Shown: positions 24,394 through 34,440 of the stretch, piece by piece
How positions within the stretch are numbered: position 1 is the stretch's first letter
How the letters are laid out: each line of letters begins with the position of its first letter
Notes under the pieces: generated by a model
What the model was told of the DNA's origin: nothing
The model's database searches: none
Seen by the model: only the letters and a program-made list of their open reading frames with translations
Program-made: the position numbers and the translations under genes
Source: Colius striatus
Taxonomy: Eukaryota > Chordata > Aves > Coliiformes > Coliidae
Direction: 5' to 3'
DNA: 64,000 bases
Assembly: GCF_028858725.1 (NCBI RefSeq)
Contig: NC_084771.1
Coordinates: 6,104,915-6,168,914, forward strand

Positions 24394-27300
24394 GTAAGTC
24401 CCGGGGAGGGGAAAGCTCTGGTGAGGGGAGGGCGGGAGGGAGAGGCGTTCTTGCGGGGCGGCGGGGCCTGGCGGCGGGCCGCAGCCTGTCCGGGAGGTCT
24501 CTGCTAGGCCGCGGCGGGCGGGAGTCTCGCCTGGTGCTATAGCCCGGGGTGACGGCGGCGGGGGGTGGGTTGCAACCCCCGGGTGGCACCGAGGGAAAGG
24601 TAGCTGTTCGCCCTGGGACAGGGGGAGCGACAGCTCAGGCCAGCAGGAGCTAGAGGGGATGAAGTAGGCCCCAGGTTTGCTTTGGCCGTGCCGCATAACC
24701 CTGGACAGCCCCCAAACCCGAGTGTCTACAGTTGAAAGCTCCGTGCTAGGGTTGAGGTTATGTACACGAAACTATGTCAGTGTTAATAGTATTTGACAAC
24801 AGTGGAGTTTTTAAATTGGTAATAAACTGGAGGTCATTTTATTCTGCTGTGGATGGGTATTAAATAGAGAACAGTTTCAAATTTCCATAGGAAGAATTTG
24901 AATGGTTATGTTTTCCACCCTGATTGACTTTGAGACAAACTCTGACAAAGGAGAAGATTCTGGATGTCTTTTTTATCAGTCTGCTTAATATGCTACCTAA
25001 ACGTATGGCAGCAAAAAGTTTCTGTTGCATTTACAGCAAAAGCTGTTTGTGGCTGCTCATCACTGCTTTTTGAGGACTTTTTTGAGGATGAGTTTGTGTT
25101 TTTTTCTACTTCTGCCTGTTTTTCCAAATAAATGTCAGGGATAAAATTTAATTTCAAGCAACATGCTGTGGCATAATTATGTCTTGACAAAACTTTTCCA
25201 AACTACTGATACAAAAATTGCTGTGGAGGTGCCCAGGAGTTTTTAAGAATTATATATCCCTGACTTTAATTGTTCTTAATGCATTCCTGTGCTTCAAAGC
25301 CTGAAGGACATGTGTCATTGAAGCTACTAGTCTTTGAAAAGTCAGAAGGGTATTGCTTGCCTTCCATATTTACTTCACCATAAAATAACACAGTCAGGCA
25401 AGCAGAGGGGGTGCAAACTGATGAAAGTATACACAAAAACAAGCTGTATGTGGTGTTTTGTAGACACAGAACTTGTTCTGTCAGATCAAGTTCAGAGAGG
25501 CCTTACCAAGTACATGATTCTTCATTGTAATTCTCTTGCTCACGGTCTTCTAGGTTTAGATCTGTGAAGATGAACAATATTACCAGTGTTTTGGTGTGTT
25601 GGCTAGTGTTCTGATTGTTGCTACAGTTACTCTAACTTTATTCAGTGGAAACTGAGACATTGCTTTAAATAGAGGAATGATACCTAATAAAAAGGAACTT
25701 TGCTTCCAATAGTAAGCTTTTTGTCATTCTGGGTACTTCCCCTGTATCCTGGGCTGGAGGATTTGTCACTTTCCTAGACTTGTAGGTTTATTTGTTTGGT
25801 TTGTTTTTTTAAAAGAAGGAACTTGGCAAGTTTCAGTGCAGAATCCTGTCATAAGATAAGTGCGTGTGTATCTAATATTAGATATTTAATGATTGTGTAA
25901 TAATACACTGATAAACATATTAATGCAACCCCCCTGTGTTGTTAATGGTTGCAAAGCAGTAGCAGGGAAAAATCTAAAGCCCGCTTTTAATCTCATTTGT
26001 GAGCTTTGACTGGCACAGTCATTCCATCATTTTGAATACTGTCATTTTTCTATTGCAGCCAACAAATGCACATGTCAAGTCTTTGTCACTTCCAAATGCT
26101 GTACCTGTTCAATTCTTATTGAAGCCAAAGTAGTTGGCTCCTGTTTGGGTTGCGTTCTTGTCCTGTTTCAGGCATATTTATTGTGACTTACATCTATGTG
26201 TAACTTTTCTTATTTATTTCAGAAATGAGGGTTCATTAACATCAACTTTAAGAACACTTCTGTTCTTCACAGCTCTAATGATTACATTACCTGTTGGGCT
26301 ATATTTTTCATCAAAGGCTTATATATTTGAAGGTAATTCTGTTTCTGCCAATTAGCATTAACTGTTATAAAAAACAAGGAAAAGCACAGTCCTCTAATAG
26401 CATCTTTGTTCTCCTTCCTGTTTTGAATATTTATTTCCTTATGCAGACTAAAGACCTTGTACTGTCTAATTGGAACAGCAAATTATATAAGTGGTCAGTG
26501 CATTCTTCACTGCATTGTGGTCTGGAATCTAATACTTACTGTTTGTTATAAAATGGCTTATGTAGTATATAGGTGCATCATTCCTCTTTACCTAAAGTGT
26601 ATCTAACACCACCCTGCAGCAGAATCATTAGAGGTATTTTTCCTGCAGGTGTTGCTAACTCATTGTGTGTTTAAGATAGAATAATGTTGTTTACCAGGTT
26701 TATTTTTACTTTTAAAAACACATCTGTATTGGTAAGCTTAAAACAGTTAGGTCATATTCCCAGTTGCAGATATCAAATGTGGTTGCTTGTAGAGCTTTCT
26801 TTTCATTTAGAAAAAAAAATATATTTTAGCTGTTAGTTGGGAGAAGCTTTGTCAAACTGCTACCAACCAACCACCTTCTAGCCTTGATTCTGCAAGAGCT
26901 CTCCTAGCTTCCTAACACTGCAGGAGAAAACTACTTCCTTCAAGAGCAGGGAGAAGAGAAGGAGACAGCAGCTGCTTTTAAGAGCAGTTTGTGAACATGT
27001 GACTGAGCTGTTCCAAGATAATTGTTCTATATGTAACTCTGAAACTGAGGACTCGTTAAGTAACTTTCAAGATCCTTTTTATCATGTGGGGGGTAAACCC
27101 GAGCTCTAGCAAGCTGAGCCTTAACTTTGCTGTGTCAGTTACTGGCAAGGTCTGTCAGCAGTGATAGGGTTGGGTTTGTGTTTGGAGAGTGATATTTTTT
27201 TGTGTGGTGCGTGGAGTTTTGGTTGGTTGCTTTTGAGGTTTTAGGTTTTTTTAATGAATGAAGAGAAATTATATTTTGGTACTTGATCTTCTGATATCTG

Positions 27301-27929
27301 AAGGCGTATTTTAGGTGAGATGCATTCATGTGCCTTAACTAGCGAGGAGTTATTTTGCTACAGTCTAAATGTAGAAGTTAGGAGTGTGAAGTTGAAAGTC
27401 TTGCTCTATTTTATCCTGTTACAGTGGCAAATAACTTGTTACACGCACACTCACACACTTTCCTGCCCCATAGAGTTATACTTACAAAAAAGGGATATTG
27501 AGGTTCATTTGGTGCTGGAAGATAGTAACAGAAAAAGTGAACTTTATCAAACTCAAAGCTGCTCACTTCAAAACCAGGGTATTTTGTCTTAAATATTGAA
27601 TAAATGTAGTGCTGCTTTATTCTAGAAATAGCTTCAAGGTCTGTAATTATGATGGTGAATTCTATCATACGAGTCTTTCTGAGCTCAGTCTTGTGAAAAA
27701 TGTAACTTTGGTCTTTAGGAAGAACTGTGATTTGCTGTTTCAGTGTTCCTGATAACTAATATTCTATACTTTCTTTATTTTCTCAGGTACCTTAGGAATG
27801 TCCGACAGAGACAGCTATTTTTATGCTGCCATAGTTGCTGTAGTTACTGTTCATGTGGTTCTGGCTCTCTTTGTGTATGTAGCATGGAATGAGGGTTCTC
27901 GACAGTGGCGAGAAGGCAAACAGGACTAG
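24338..27929 (+). CDS. VMA21: VMA21, V-ATPase Vo assembly factor (3 exons)
   Basis: Join of 24338-24393, 26223-26332 and 27787-27929: 309 bases, 102 codons plus TAG. VMA21 is a small two-helix membrane protein of the endoplasmic reticulum that chaperones assembly of the membrane (Vo) sector of the vacuolar H+-ATPase and escorts it to the Golgi. In humans, loss lowers V-ATPase activity and causes X-linked myopathy with excessive autophagy. The length fits the family (101 residues in human). Visible features are a short variable N-terminus (residues 1-22), a first membrane helix at about 31-49 (TLLFFTALMITLPVGLYF core), a short loop with GMSDRDSYFYAA, a second helix at about 68-88, and the conserved C-terminus EGSRQWREGKQD. 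The start ATG is the only one in exon 1 in frame with the rest. Both introns are GT-AG and every exon junction keeps frame, so the gene appears intact. Confidence 0.97.
24394..26222 (+). other. VMA21: VMA21 intron 1
   Basis: 1829 bases, GTAAGT to TTATTTCAG. The first 170 bases or so are still GC-rich CpG island, with a second donor-like GTGAGG in the GC-rich part; the rest is AT-rich. No repeat or extra exon was recognised inside. Confidence 0.9.
26223..26332 (+). CDS. VMA21: VMA21 coding exon 2
   Basis: 110 bases encoding NEGSLTSTLRTLLFFTALM and onward through the first membrane helix to YIFE. The acceptor is TTATTTCAG and the donor is GAAG|GTAATT. It is nearly identical in pattern to other vertebrate VMA21 proteins. 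Confidence 0.97.
26333..27786 (+). other. VMA21: VMA21 intron 2
   Basis: 1454 bases, GTAATT to TTTTCTCAG. It holds the second copy of the dispersed repeat (27387-27611) about 175 bases before the acceptor; otherwise AT-rich non-coding DNA. Confidence 0.9.
27387..27611. repeat. dispersed repeat, copy B (in VMA21 intron 2)
   Basis: Same-orientation partner of 19858-20106, sharing the GTGCTGGAAGATAGTAACAG block and six other ordered blocks. This copy carries a short CACACTCACACAC stretch where copy A has ACTTTTCATTACC. The two copies lie about 7.5 kb apart and flank the promoter and exons 1 and 2 of VMA21. Confidence 0.85.
27787..27929 (+). CDS. VMA21: VMA21 coding exon 3 (last)
   Basis: Encodes GTLGMSDRDSYFYAAIVAVV through the second membrane helix and the EGSRQWREGKQD end, then TAG at 27927-27929. 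The acceptor is TTTTCTCAG. The first codon (Gly) is split with exon 2. Confidence 0.97.
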
Positions 27930-29515
27930 AACGAAGATCATCGTCATCTGATGCCTACAGACTGTAAATCAAATTGTTGTGAGCTGAAGGATAAACATTC
28001 TTCCAAATGTATAATACACATGTATAAAGATGGGGCTAATGCATCAACTCTGGTTAGAGTAACATTTGTGCTCGTCTTGAATGTGTACCGGTGTTTTCTG
28101 TAATGCTGATGAAGGTTGTTCTCTAGCCAGCTTCTACTAGGTCAAGCTGAGGAGGTCTTCATCTGGAATTAGAATGAAATAATTACATATGTTTTTAAAG
28201 AAATCCTGTAGCTATTTTGCCATTCTTCGTATTTTTCTGTTTCCAACACAAATCCAAACCACAGTCCCATAATAGCCGCTATGAAGAAAATCATCTCAGT
28301 CAAAATCAGCACACTGGGACAAACATAAATAATGTTTAGGAGTAATTGCAAAGATGGAATTGTTAGAAACTCAGGTGATGTCTTTCTAATGTGAAATACA
28401 AAGGGGTTTTTTATTTTCAAATATAGTTTTTTATTATGGTGTAAAATTCAATCTTTAATTGCCTTTTGGGAGGATTGTTTTATTACTGCATTGCTCATCT
28501 TTCCACTCTTCTACAGTTAATCTTGATGATGCAAAGGAAATGGCATAGCCTATATGTCTTTACATTTCTGGATCTCCATGGTAATTGCTAAAGGATGTAG
28601 TTGGTTTTCCTGATGTAAAGAAGTACCAGAAACAGCTGTGAGCTACTCTAATGGCTAGCAGAGGAAGAAGCAAGAGAGAACAAGCTGTAGCCATCTACAA
28701 ATGTCCTTTGTGAAGCAGAACATGAGTGGTCACATGGAAAACTTGCTTCTCTTCATAAATATTAACTTGTACACTGTGAAATGATACAATATGATGATTG
28801 TTTTCTGTTTGCCTTGGTTGTGTGTAGAAACTTTCTGGATTCAAATGACAGTGAGATTTTTGTGTTGTAGGACAACCTAAATTCCATTTCACTGTTGTGC
28901 TGTTGTTAGCAAGCTTGTTAGTCTATAGATAAAACATGTTTCCTAAAGGTTGCAGCAATGCACAAGAACTGTCCTGACACTGGTAATTGCCAGTGATAAG
29001 CTGTTGTACTTGGGATCATTCTGCTAACTTGAGTTTTCTAGTTTGTTCTATTAGTTGAGCCTTTTTGGAAGTGGTTTGCTTAATATCGTGCTTGGAATGG
29101 TTTTGATGCTGCATTTGTCTGTGGTAAAAAAAATTGATTATCTGTGCCCAGTGGCTTGAGGAATGTGTTCCCAGGTCTCATTCCTCTCATCTCCACCCCA
29201 GTTGCAGATGTGATTATGAGAACAGTCTGATGGTGCTTGAAATACAGTCTTAGTTTGTATGTTGGCTCCCTGTTCTCCAGTGTAGGAACTGTACATTGTA
29301 GAACAAAGACTGCCTCTTGAGGAAGAACTACCCTGCAATGCAAGATCCTGTAAACAAGAACTTGTGCTGAACAGTTTTTGAATAATCTGCAGTGCTGCAG
29401 GTGTAGAGCACAGCTCCCAACAAATAGATCAGCAATAACACTGTTCAATAGCTTTCTTTTTGGTTTATTCCATTTATAATGGAGAATAAATGGAAACATA
29501 GCTGTTGTGCTTTTA
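27930..29515 (+). other. VMA21: probable VMA21 3' UTR
   Basis: AT-rich sequence directly after the stop with no sign of coding or named repeats. The first clear AATAAA is at 29485. VMA21 mRNAs in mammals carry long 3' UTRs, so 1.5 kb or more is reasonable. The end is inferred only from the signal; a longer form to about 30.9 kb is possible. Confidence 0.55.
29485..29490 (+). terminator. VMA21: poly(A) signal candidate, proximal
   Basis: Canonical AATAAA followed within 20-30 bases by a GU-rich stretch (GCTGTTGTGCTTTT). It is the best candidate for the VMA21 mRNA end. Confidence 0.5.
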
Positions 29516-30151
29516 CTAGCTGGGTCTTTCGCTATATCTGTTTTGTTTCACATACCAGAATCCCTAGACACAAAATTAGTTTCCTAGGAATAACAGGGAA
29601 AGAATTGCTGCTTATAATTGCAAAAAAAATTTAACCTGTGCTATAAGTACAGGCACTAGAGTGTCTCAGCGATTGGAAGTAATGAGCTGAGCATGAATCC
29701 ATCCACTGTAAGATCTTCTTTTGCAGATAGTGCTTTGATCCATAATGTTCTCCTTGAGAATCGAGGCAATGCATGAGTCTCTGCACAGTAAAAGCCACAG
29801 ACTGGGTTTTATGTTGCCAATGCTTGGGAGCTGAGACAACCGCTCCCGTAAATGGTGAAGTGAAAACAGTCCAGCAGTGGAATTCCACCAGCATTAGGGA
29901 GCTCAGAGTATAGGAACTGTAGCCATACAGCACAGAGTGTACATGGAGTAGATACCCTGCTGGAACGGACTGTTCTCGTCCCTTACCAACAATAAGATTT
30001 ATTCTATTTCAAGAGCTTTGTTGTGTTCTCTTCAGACTGTTTCCTTTCAGGTGTCTGATGTTCCTATTAATGGCAAAGCTAATTCTCATGTCATTTAAAA
30101 AACTCTTTAGTGGCCATTGTAATTCGTTTGGAGTTCAAATAATACAGTACT

Positions 30152-30530
30152 GTATTGGGTTTGTATGGCAAGGTTTTGGTAGTGGGGAGGTTTCAGGGGT
30201 GGTTTCTGTGAGGAGCTGCCAAGAGCTTCCCTCGTATCTGATAGAGCCAAGGCCAGTCAGCTCTGAGACTGCCCTGTCAGTGCCCAGGGCTGAGCCCATC
30301 AGCAATGGTGATAGAGCCTCAGGGATGAGACCTAAGAAAAAAACTGCTGCACAACAGCACCTGGAGAGAGGAGTGAGAATATGTGAAAGCAGCAACTCTG
30401 CAGACACTGAGGCCAGTGAAGGAGAGGTAGGAGGTGCTAAGGGGCAAATTCTTGTGGCAAAGGCCATAGTGAGGCAGGCCCTGTGCCTGCAGCCTAGGGA
30501 TGTCCATGGAGGAGCAGTCTGGTGGTGTTG
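30152..30530 (+). mobile_element. avian ERV LTR-type repeat fragment
   Basis: Starts TATTGGGTTTGTATGGCAAG and runs through GGTTTTGGTAGTGGGGAGG, a CTGATAGAGCCAAGGCCAG block, AAAAAAACTGCTGCACAAC, GAGAGAGGAGTGAGAA, and AGTGAGGCAGGCCCTGTGCC, stopping near GGAGGAGCAGT. I recognise this order from an abundant bird LTR family; the exact family name is not asserted. The 3' portion is missing and there is no adjacent viral gene, so it is a truncated relic. It lies between the two poly(A) candidates for VMA21. Confidence 0.7.
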
Positions 30531-30861
30531 GTGGCCATGTTGTTTTGGGAATTGTTTGTCATACCCTAACATACATTAATGTGTGTGAACTTCAGTCTTT
30601 ACTGTATATTTGAAACAAAACGAAGTATTACATACCTGGTTTTTGCTATATACAAGAGGACCCAGTAGTAACTCTTGCATAACGTCAGATACAAACAAAA
30701 CCCCCATATCAATCAAACAAACCAACCCCCAAAACCCCAACCTTCTGTCTTATTTTCAGTGTGATGAAAAACTATGTTGTCAGTGCATTGGTGAACAGTA
30801 AAATGCTCAATGTTACTGCAATTTTGAGGGGTTTTAAACAGCTACATAGTTATTGTAGTTA

Positions 30862-30867
30862 AATAAA
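30862..30867 (+). terminator. VMA21: poly(A) signal candidate, distal
   Basis: AATAAA downstream of the LTR fragment. It would give a 2.9 kb 3' UTR that includes the LTR sequence. Less favoured than the site at 29485. Confidence 0.25.
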
Positions 30868-30889
30868 CTCTGCTTAGGCTTCTGCTAGC

Positions 30890-32424
30890 CCAAGGTCTGC
30901 AGTAGCTTAGTTTGTTCAGATGAGGAAGACATAGGGAAGAAAAGACCCTTAAAATAGCAAACTAAGCTACAGATTTATTGTTACCCATCATGTTATTTTG
31001 TATGACTGAAATTTACGTGGGCTGGCAGCCATGGGACAAATGGAGGAAGAGTCTTGTGAAGCAAAGAAGTGATTTGGGGAGGTGTGGTGGAGATGGGATA
31101 GGGTGAGGACTAGAATGTGCTGACACAGCTGGGTATGTGACTGAGACACCGTGGTTTTGGTCCAAAATGTTTATTTCATGTTTTCTAGGGGATTATGCAG
31201 AGCCATTGATCTGAAATATTAAATGTAACTAATACGAAATAGCCAATTTTTACTTCCAATTAAAGTTGTTGACAGCTTCACAGCATGTGATCTGGGGCAC
31301 ATTTATTCAGCTTTGTCTTGTACAAACTAGCATTGTTACTGGCTCTGAGTCATCTCATAGGCAGGGTCAAGCCCTTGGAGTGTAAATGTTTCTTTAAAAA
31401 TACCAGAGAGTGGCTGCCACTCTTAATGTTTCATTAGCTCTGATCAGCTGTCAGAGACACACAAGCTTCTTGTTTCACAGAGAGCACTGCTTACTGTTCC
31501 CCTACATGGGGAGGCTCCCTTGTGCTAGAATAAGGCTTGCAATAAGAAAATAGTGTTTTGTTTGGGGCCCCCAAACACTCATTCTCTTATCTGAAGACTT
31601 GCTCATGCCTGAATTTCTGAAGTGATGGGGTACAGCTTGAGTTGCTTTGTTGGGTGAACTGGATCATGGCATTCTGTAGCAGTGATGAGGTACAGTTTAA
31701 GACAAGGTGGAAGCAAACTTTTTAGGCTCGAATGCATTGAACCTAAAATGATAGAAAAAGTTTGAGGGAAGTGAATGAGGATTTCTGTAGAAAGCGGCTT
31801 TTTTAGGTGCTGATCTCTCAGTTTGCGCTCTGAAAGCAAGACATGGAGCCAATGGAGGCAGGGATGCTGTCTGGGAAGCTTTGTGGTGAAGGATGACCGG
31901 GCACCAGAGCTTGGGAAATAGAGTAGTTAACTCGACTATCCATCAGTATGCCTGGTACTGAGTTTTCTTGATGCTGTATTACTGTTGTGATTCACCTCCC
32001 TCTTTGTCCTACCAGCTTTGGATGCCACATTCTCCCTGTGATGAATCCCCATGGGTGCCTAATGTTTCTAGTAGTCATCAGGTGCTTCCTTGCATCTGTG
32101 CTTCAACAGTAATACTACTCATAGGCCTGGAAAAAAAGCTGTTGATGCTTACAGTTGGCATGTGGCACAGTGGTGGTTTGATAGTTCTAGTGTAAATGAC
32201 TCAGGGCATAGGCACTGTTTTTAATTGAAGGATGGTTTATGAGTGAGAGTAACAGTAGTCAAAGTATAAGAACAAAAACTGCTGTGGATGTGAGCCCATG
32301 ATGCAGACACTGAGGAGCCATTTCATACCTTTGCAGGTTTTCATCCTCAAGGTGCAGAGTTTCTTTTAACTTGCTTGACTCATTAATAAGTCTCTACTGA
32401 TGCACCAAAGTTTAGCTGCACAGC
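30890..32424. other. intergenic, no gene seen
   Basis: Non-coding AT-rich DNA downstream of VMA21; nothing recognised. Confidence 0.55.
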
Positions 32425-32671
32425 TGGAATGAAGTTGGAACACAAAAAGTTCCACTTAAATATAAGAAAAAACTATTTCGCTGTTCAGGTGAGGGAGCCC
32501 TGGCACAGGCTGCCCAGAGGGGTTGTGGAGCCTCCTTCCTCGGAGGTCTTCAACACCTGCCTGGACATGTTCCTATGTGACCTGATCTAGATGAACCTGC
32601 CTCTGCAGGGGCATTGGACTAGATGATCTCTAAAGGATCCTTCCAACCCCTACCATTCTATGATTCTATGA
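32425..32671 (+). mobile_element. CR1 LINE 3' end, well preserved
   Basis: Contains TTGGAACACAAAAAGTTCC, GAGCCCTGGCACAGGCTGC, CTGGACATGTTCC, GGACTAGATGATCTC, CTTCCAACCCC and terminal ATTCTATG repeats. It shares the ACCATTCTATGATTCTATGA ending with the 12.3 kb copy, placing both in one subfamily. 5' truncated. Confidence 0.95.
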
Positions 32672-33911
32672 TACAGCTCATTTCATGGAATGAGTCTTTG
32701 ATGAGTCGGTGGCTTTGTGTCTGATAAAGAAGACAGAAGAAACTTTGTTATCAAATATGATTGCAGTTTGAGCCGTGTCCTAGAATGATTCCTACAGAAT
32801 TGGCAGTGCTGGATGACTCTGGATTTGAGGCATTATGGTAGAGCAGTTTCCTTTAGAAGCTTGTGTTATATCTTCAGTACTGCTTTTTTTTTCCTCCCAG
32901 TGTAAAGCATGCCCCTACCAAAAAATCCAAAGCAAAGGTGATTCTGATGATTTGGGTGTTTGACCTGCCTTGATGGGTATGTTATAGGTGCAGCTAGCTG
33001 TGTTTAAATGTGGAGTGGTTGCAGGCCTGGTCCAACATCCTTGAGATTTGCTGGGGAGGTCATCTGTGCACCATGTGTTTAATGACCTCTGTCTGCCTTA
33101 GTGGTCTCAACAGACTATTTATTAGAAATATTCTTCAACAGCAGCTGTTTCACAGCTCTCAGTTTTACGAAGTGAAACTTATCCACTTTACTGGGGTTTT
33201 ATATTTGTTATAATAGCACTTCTCTTCGTGGCAATGACTGACTGATCTGTTATGTTAGCTAGAAACCATGGAACTGGCTTAACATTTATTTCTAACCCAT
33301 TATACTTTTGCAAGCAGCAGCAAGTTCCTCATTCTTTTTAGCAGTTCTCCCTCTTCACATCTCCTAGCTATTTGTCAAGGGCTTTCAATGGGAACAAATA
33401 TATTCTATAGTGTGACGTCTGTTGTGATCCCTAGTTAAGATTACATTGAGCTTTGGAGGGAGATATGAAGGCTTTATACCACTTGGTGGGGATTGTGCTT
33501 TCTTGCACATGAATCTTCAGAACTGTTTGTGCTGTTAGCTCTGATATTTGAGGCATGAAAACAGTAATGCCAAGGAGAAAAGTTTCCAATAAACAGTCCT
33601 TAATCAGATAAGGATTTGTCATGGGCTTTGGGAGGAGTAATTCAGAACACTAATATACTGGCATGTGTCTCTGTCATAAGCTTTTTAAATTCAAAACAAT
33701 CCAACTCTGCATTCTAATGTAGTTTTATTTTAGCATATTACAAAACTTCAGTTGCACTCTCAGTGTGATCCAGGCTGCTTTCACTTTTCCACCTTTGAGC
33801 TTTTTGGTCAGGAAATCTTACTCAAGACAAGACCACTTGAGGATGTGTGATGCAGCAATTCAAGAAGCCTGCCCATGCCAAAAAGTATGTTTGTGTTCTA
33901 TCAAGCTTAAA

Positions 33912-33937
33912 CAATTCTATGATTCTATAATTCTATG
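33912..33937 (+). repeat. ATTCTATG microsatellite, CR1-tail-like
   Basis: Three imperfect units of the 8-base motif that ends CR1 elements. No CR1 body is visible upstream, so it may be an extremely truncated insertion or a chance microsatellite. Confidence 0.5.
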
Positions 33938-34220
33938 GAAGGGATTAATTTGGAAGCAGAGCTCAGTGGCTTGTGAACTTTACTTCAGGTCAATAGTGCT
34001 CTAGCTGTGTGGTCCAAATTGCAATTTGATGGGATAAACAACTTTTTTGTACGTTTTGTGGACTTTGTTTAAAGGGTGAACAGGTAAGTCTTCACAGCAG
34101 GTATTTCTGCACAGCACCAGAACTAATTTGCCACAATTTTATTCAGTTAAAGATGGAGCAATGCAATAGCATGGCTGATGACATAAGCACGAGTTAGTTC
34201 ATCACATCTGTACATGGATA

Positions 34221-34440
34221 TTATGTGGACTGATTGACTACTAAAGCAGATACAGTAATTTGTTTTATCTTGTCTCCTTGAATTCTGCCAAAACAGTTTT
34301 CTATCACTTTCACTTCAAACTCAGCAGTTTGCTCAGCCTCAAAGATTACGATACAGACTGATTGACCAGTAAGGTGAACTGCTGTGTTTATGGAAGCCAG
34401 TGTGCTCCAGACTCCTGTGATGAACAGGTGAGGTCTTGCA
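34221..34440 (-). other. exon-like open segment, possible macroglobulin-type domain
   Basis: Read on the - strand, a good acceptor (GATTTCCCTTACAG) is followed by about 220 bases open in one frame to a TAA, starting ARPHLFITGVWSTLASI. The segment has alternating hydrophobic residues in a beta-strand rhythm. By eye its spacing (an LFIT start, a later AVHL, then VCIVIFEAE and ITVSALV) recalls the first macroglobulin domain of CD109/A2M-type thioester proteins. No donor of good quality precedes the stop, and no further exons of such a gene were recognised in the window. It could be a relic exon of a dead gene or a chance open frame. Confidence 0.25.

Larger units (their letters stand above)
24120..24560 (+). 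promoter_or_regulatory. VMA21: VMA21 CpG-island promoter
   Basis: Dense CpG and GC-rich sequence surrounds the first coding exon, with no TATA box at a fitting distance. This is the usual form of a vertebrate housekeeping promoter with dispersed starts. The island fades into AT-rich intron 1 by about 24.6 kb. The transcription start cannot be placed from sequence alone; if it lies upstream of 24237 the mRNA contains the upstream ORF described below. Confidence 0.8.

Noticed and set aside
23921..24589. 222-codon open frame on the - strand across the VMA21 promoter
   Set aside because: It is antisense to the CpG island and exon 1. Pro/Arg/Ala-rich frames are routinely open in such GC-rich DNA, and nothing in it resembles a known protein.
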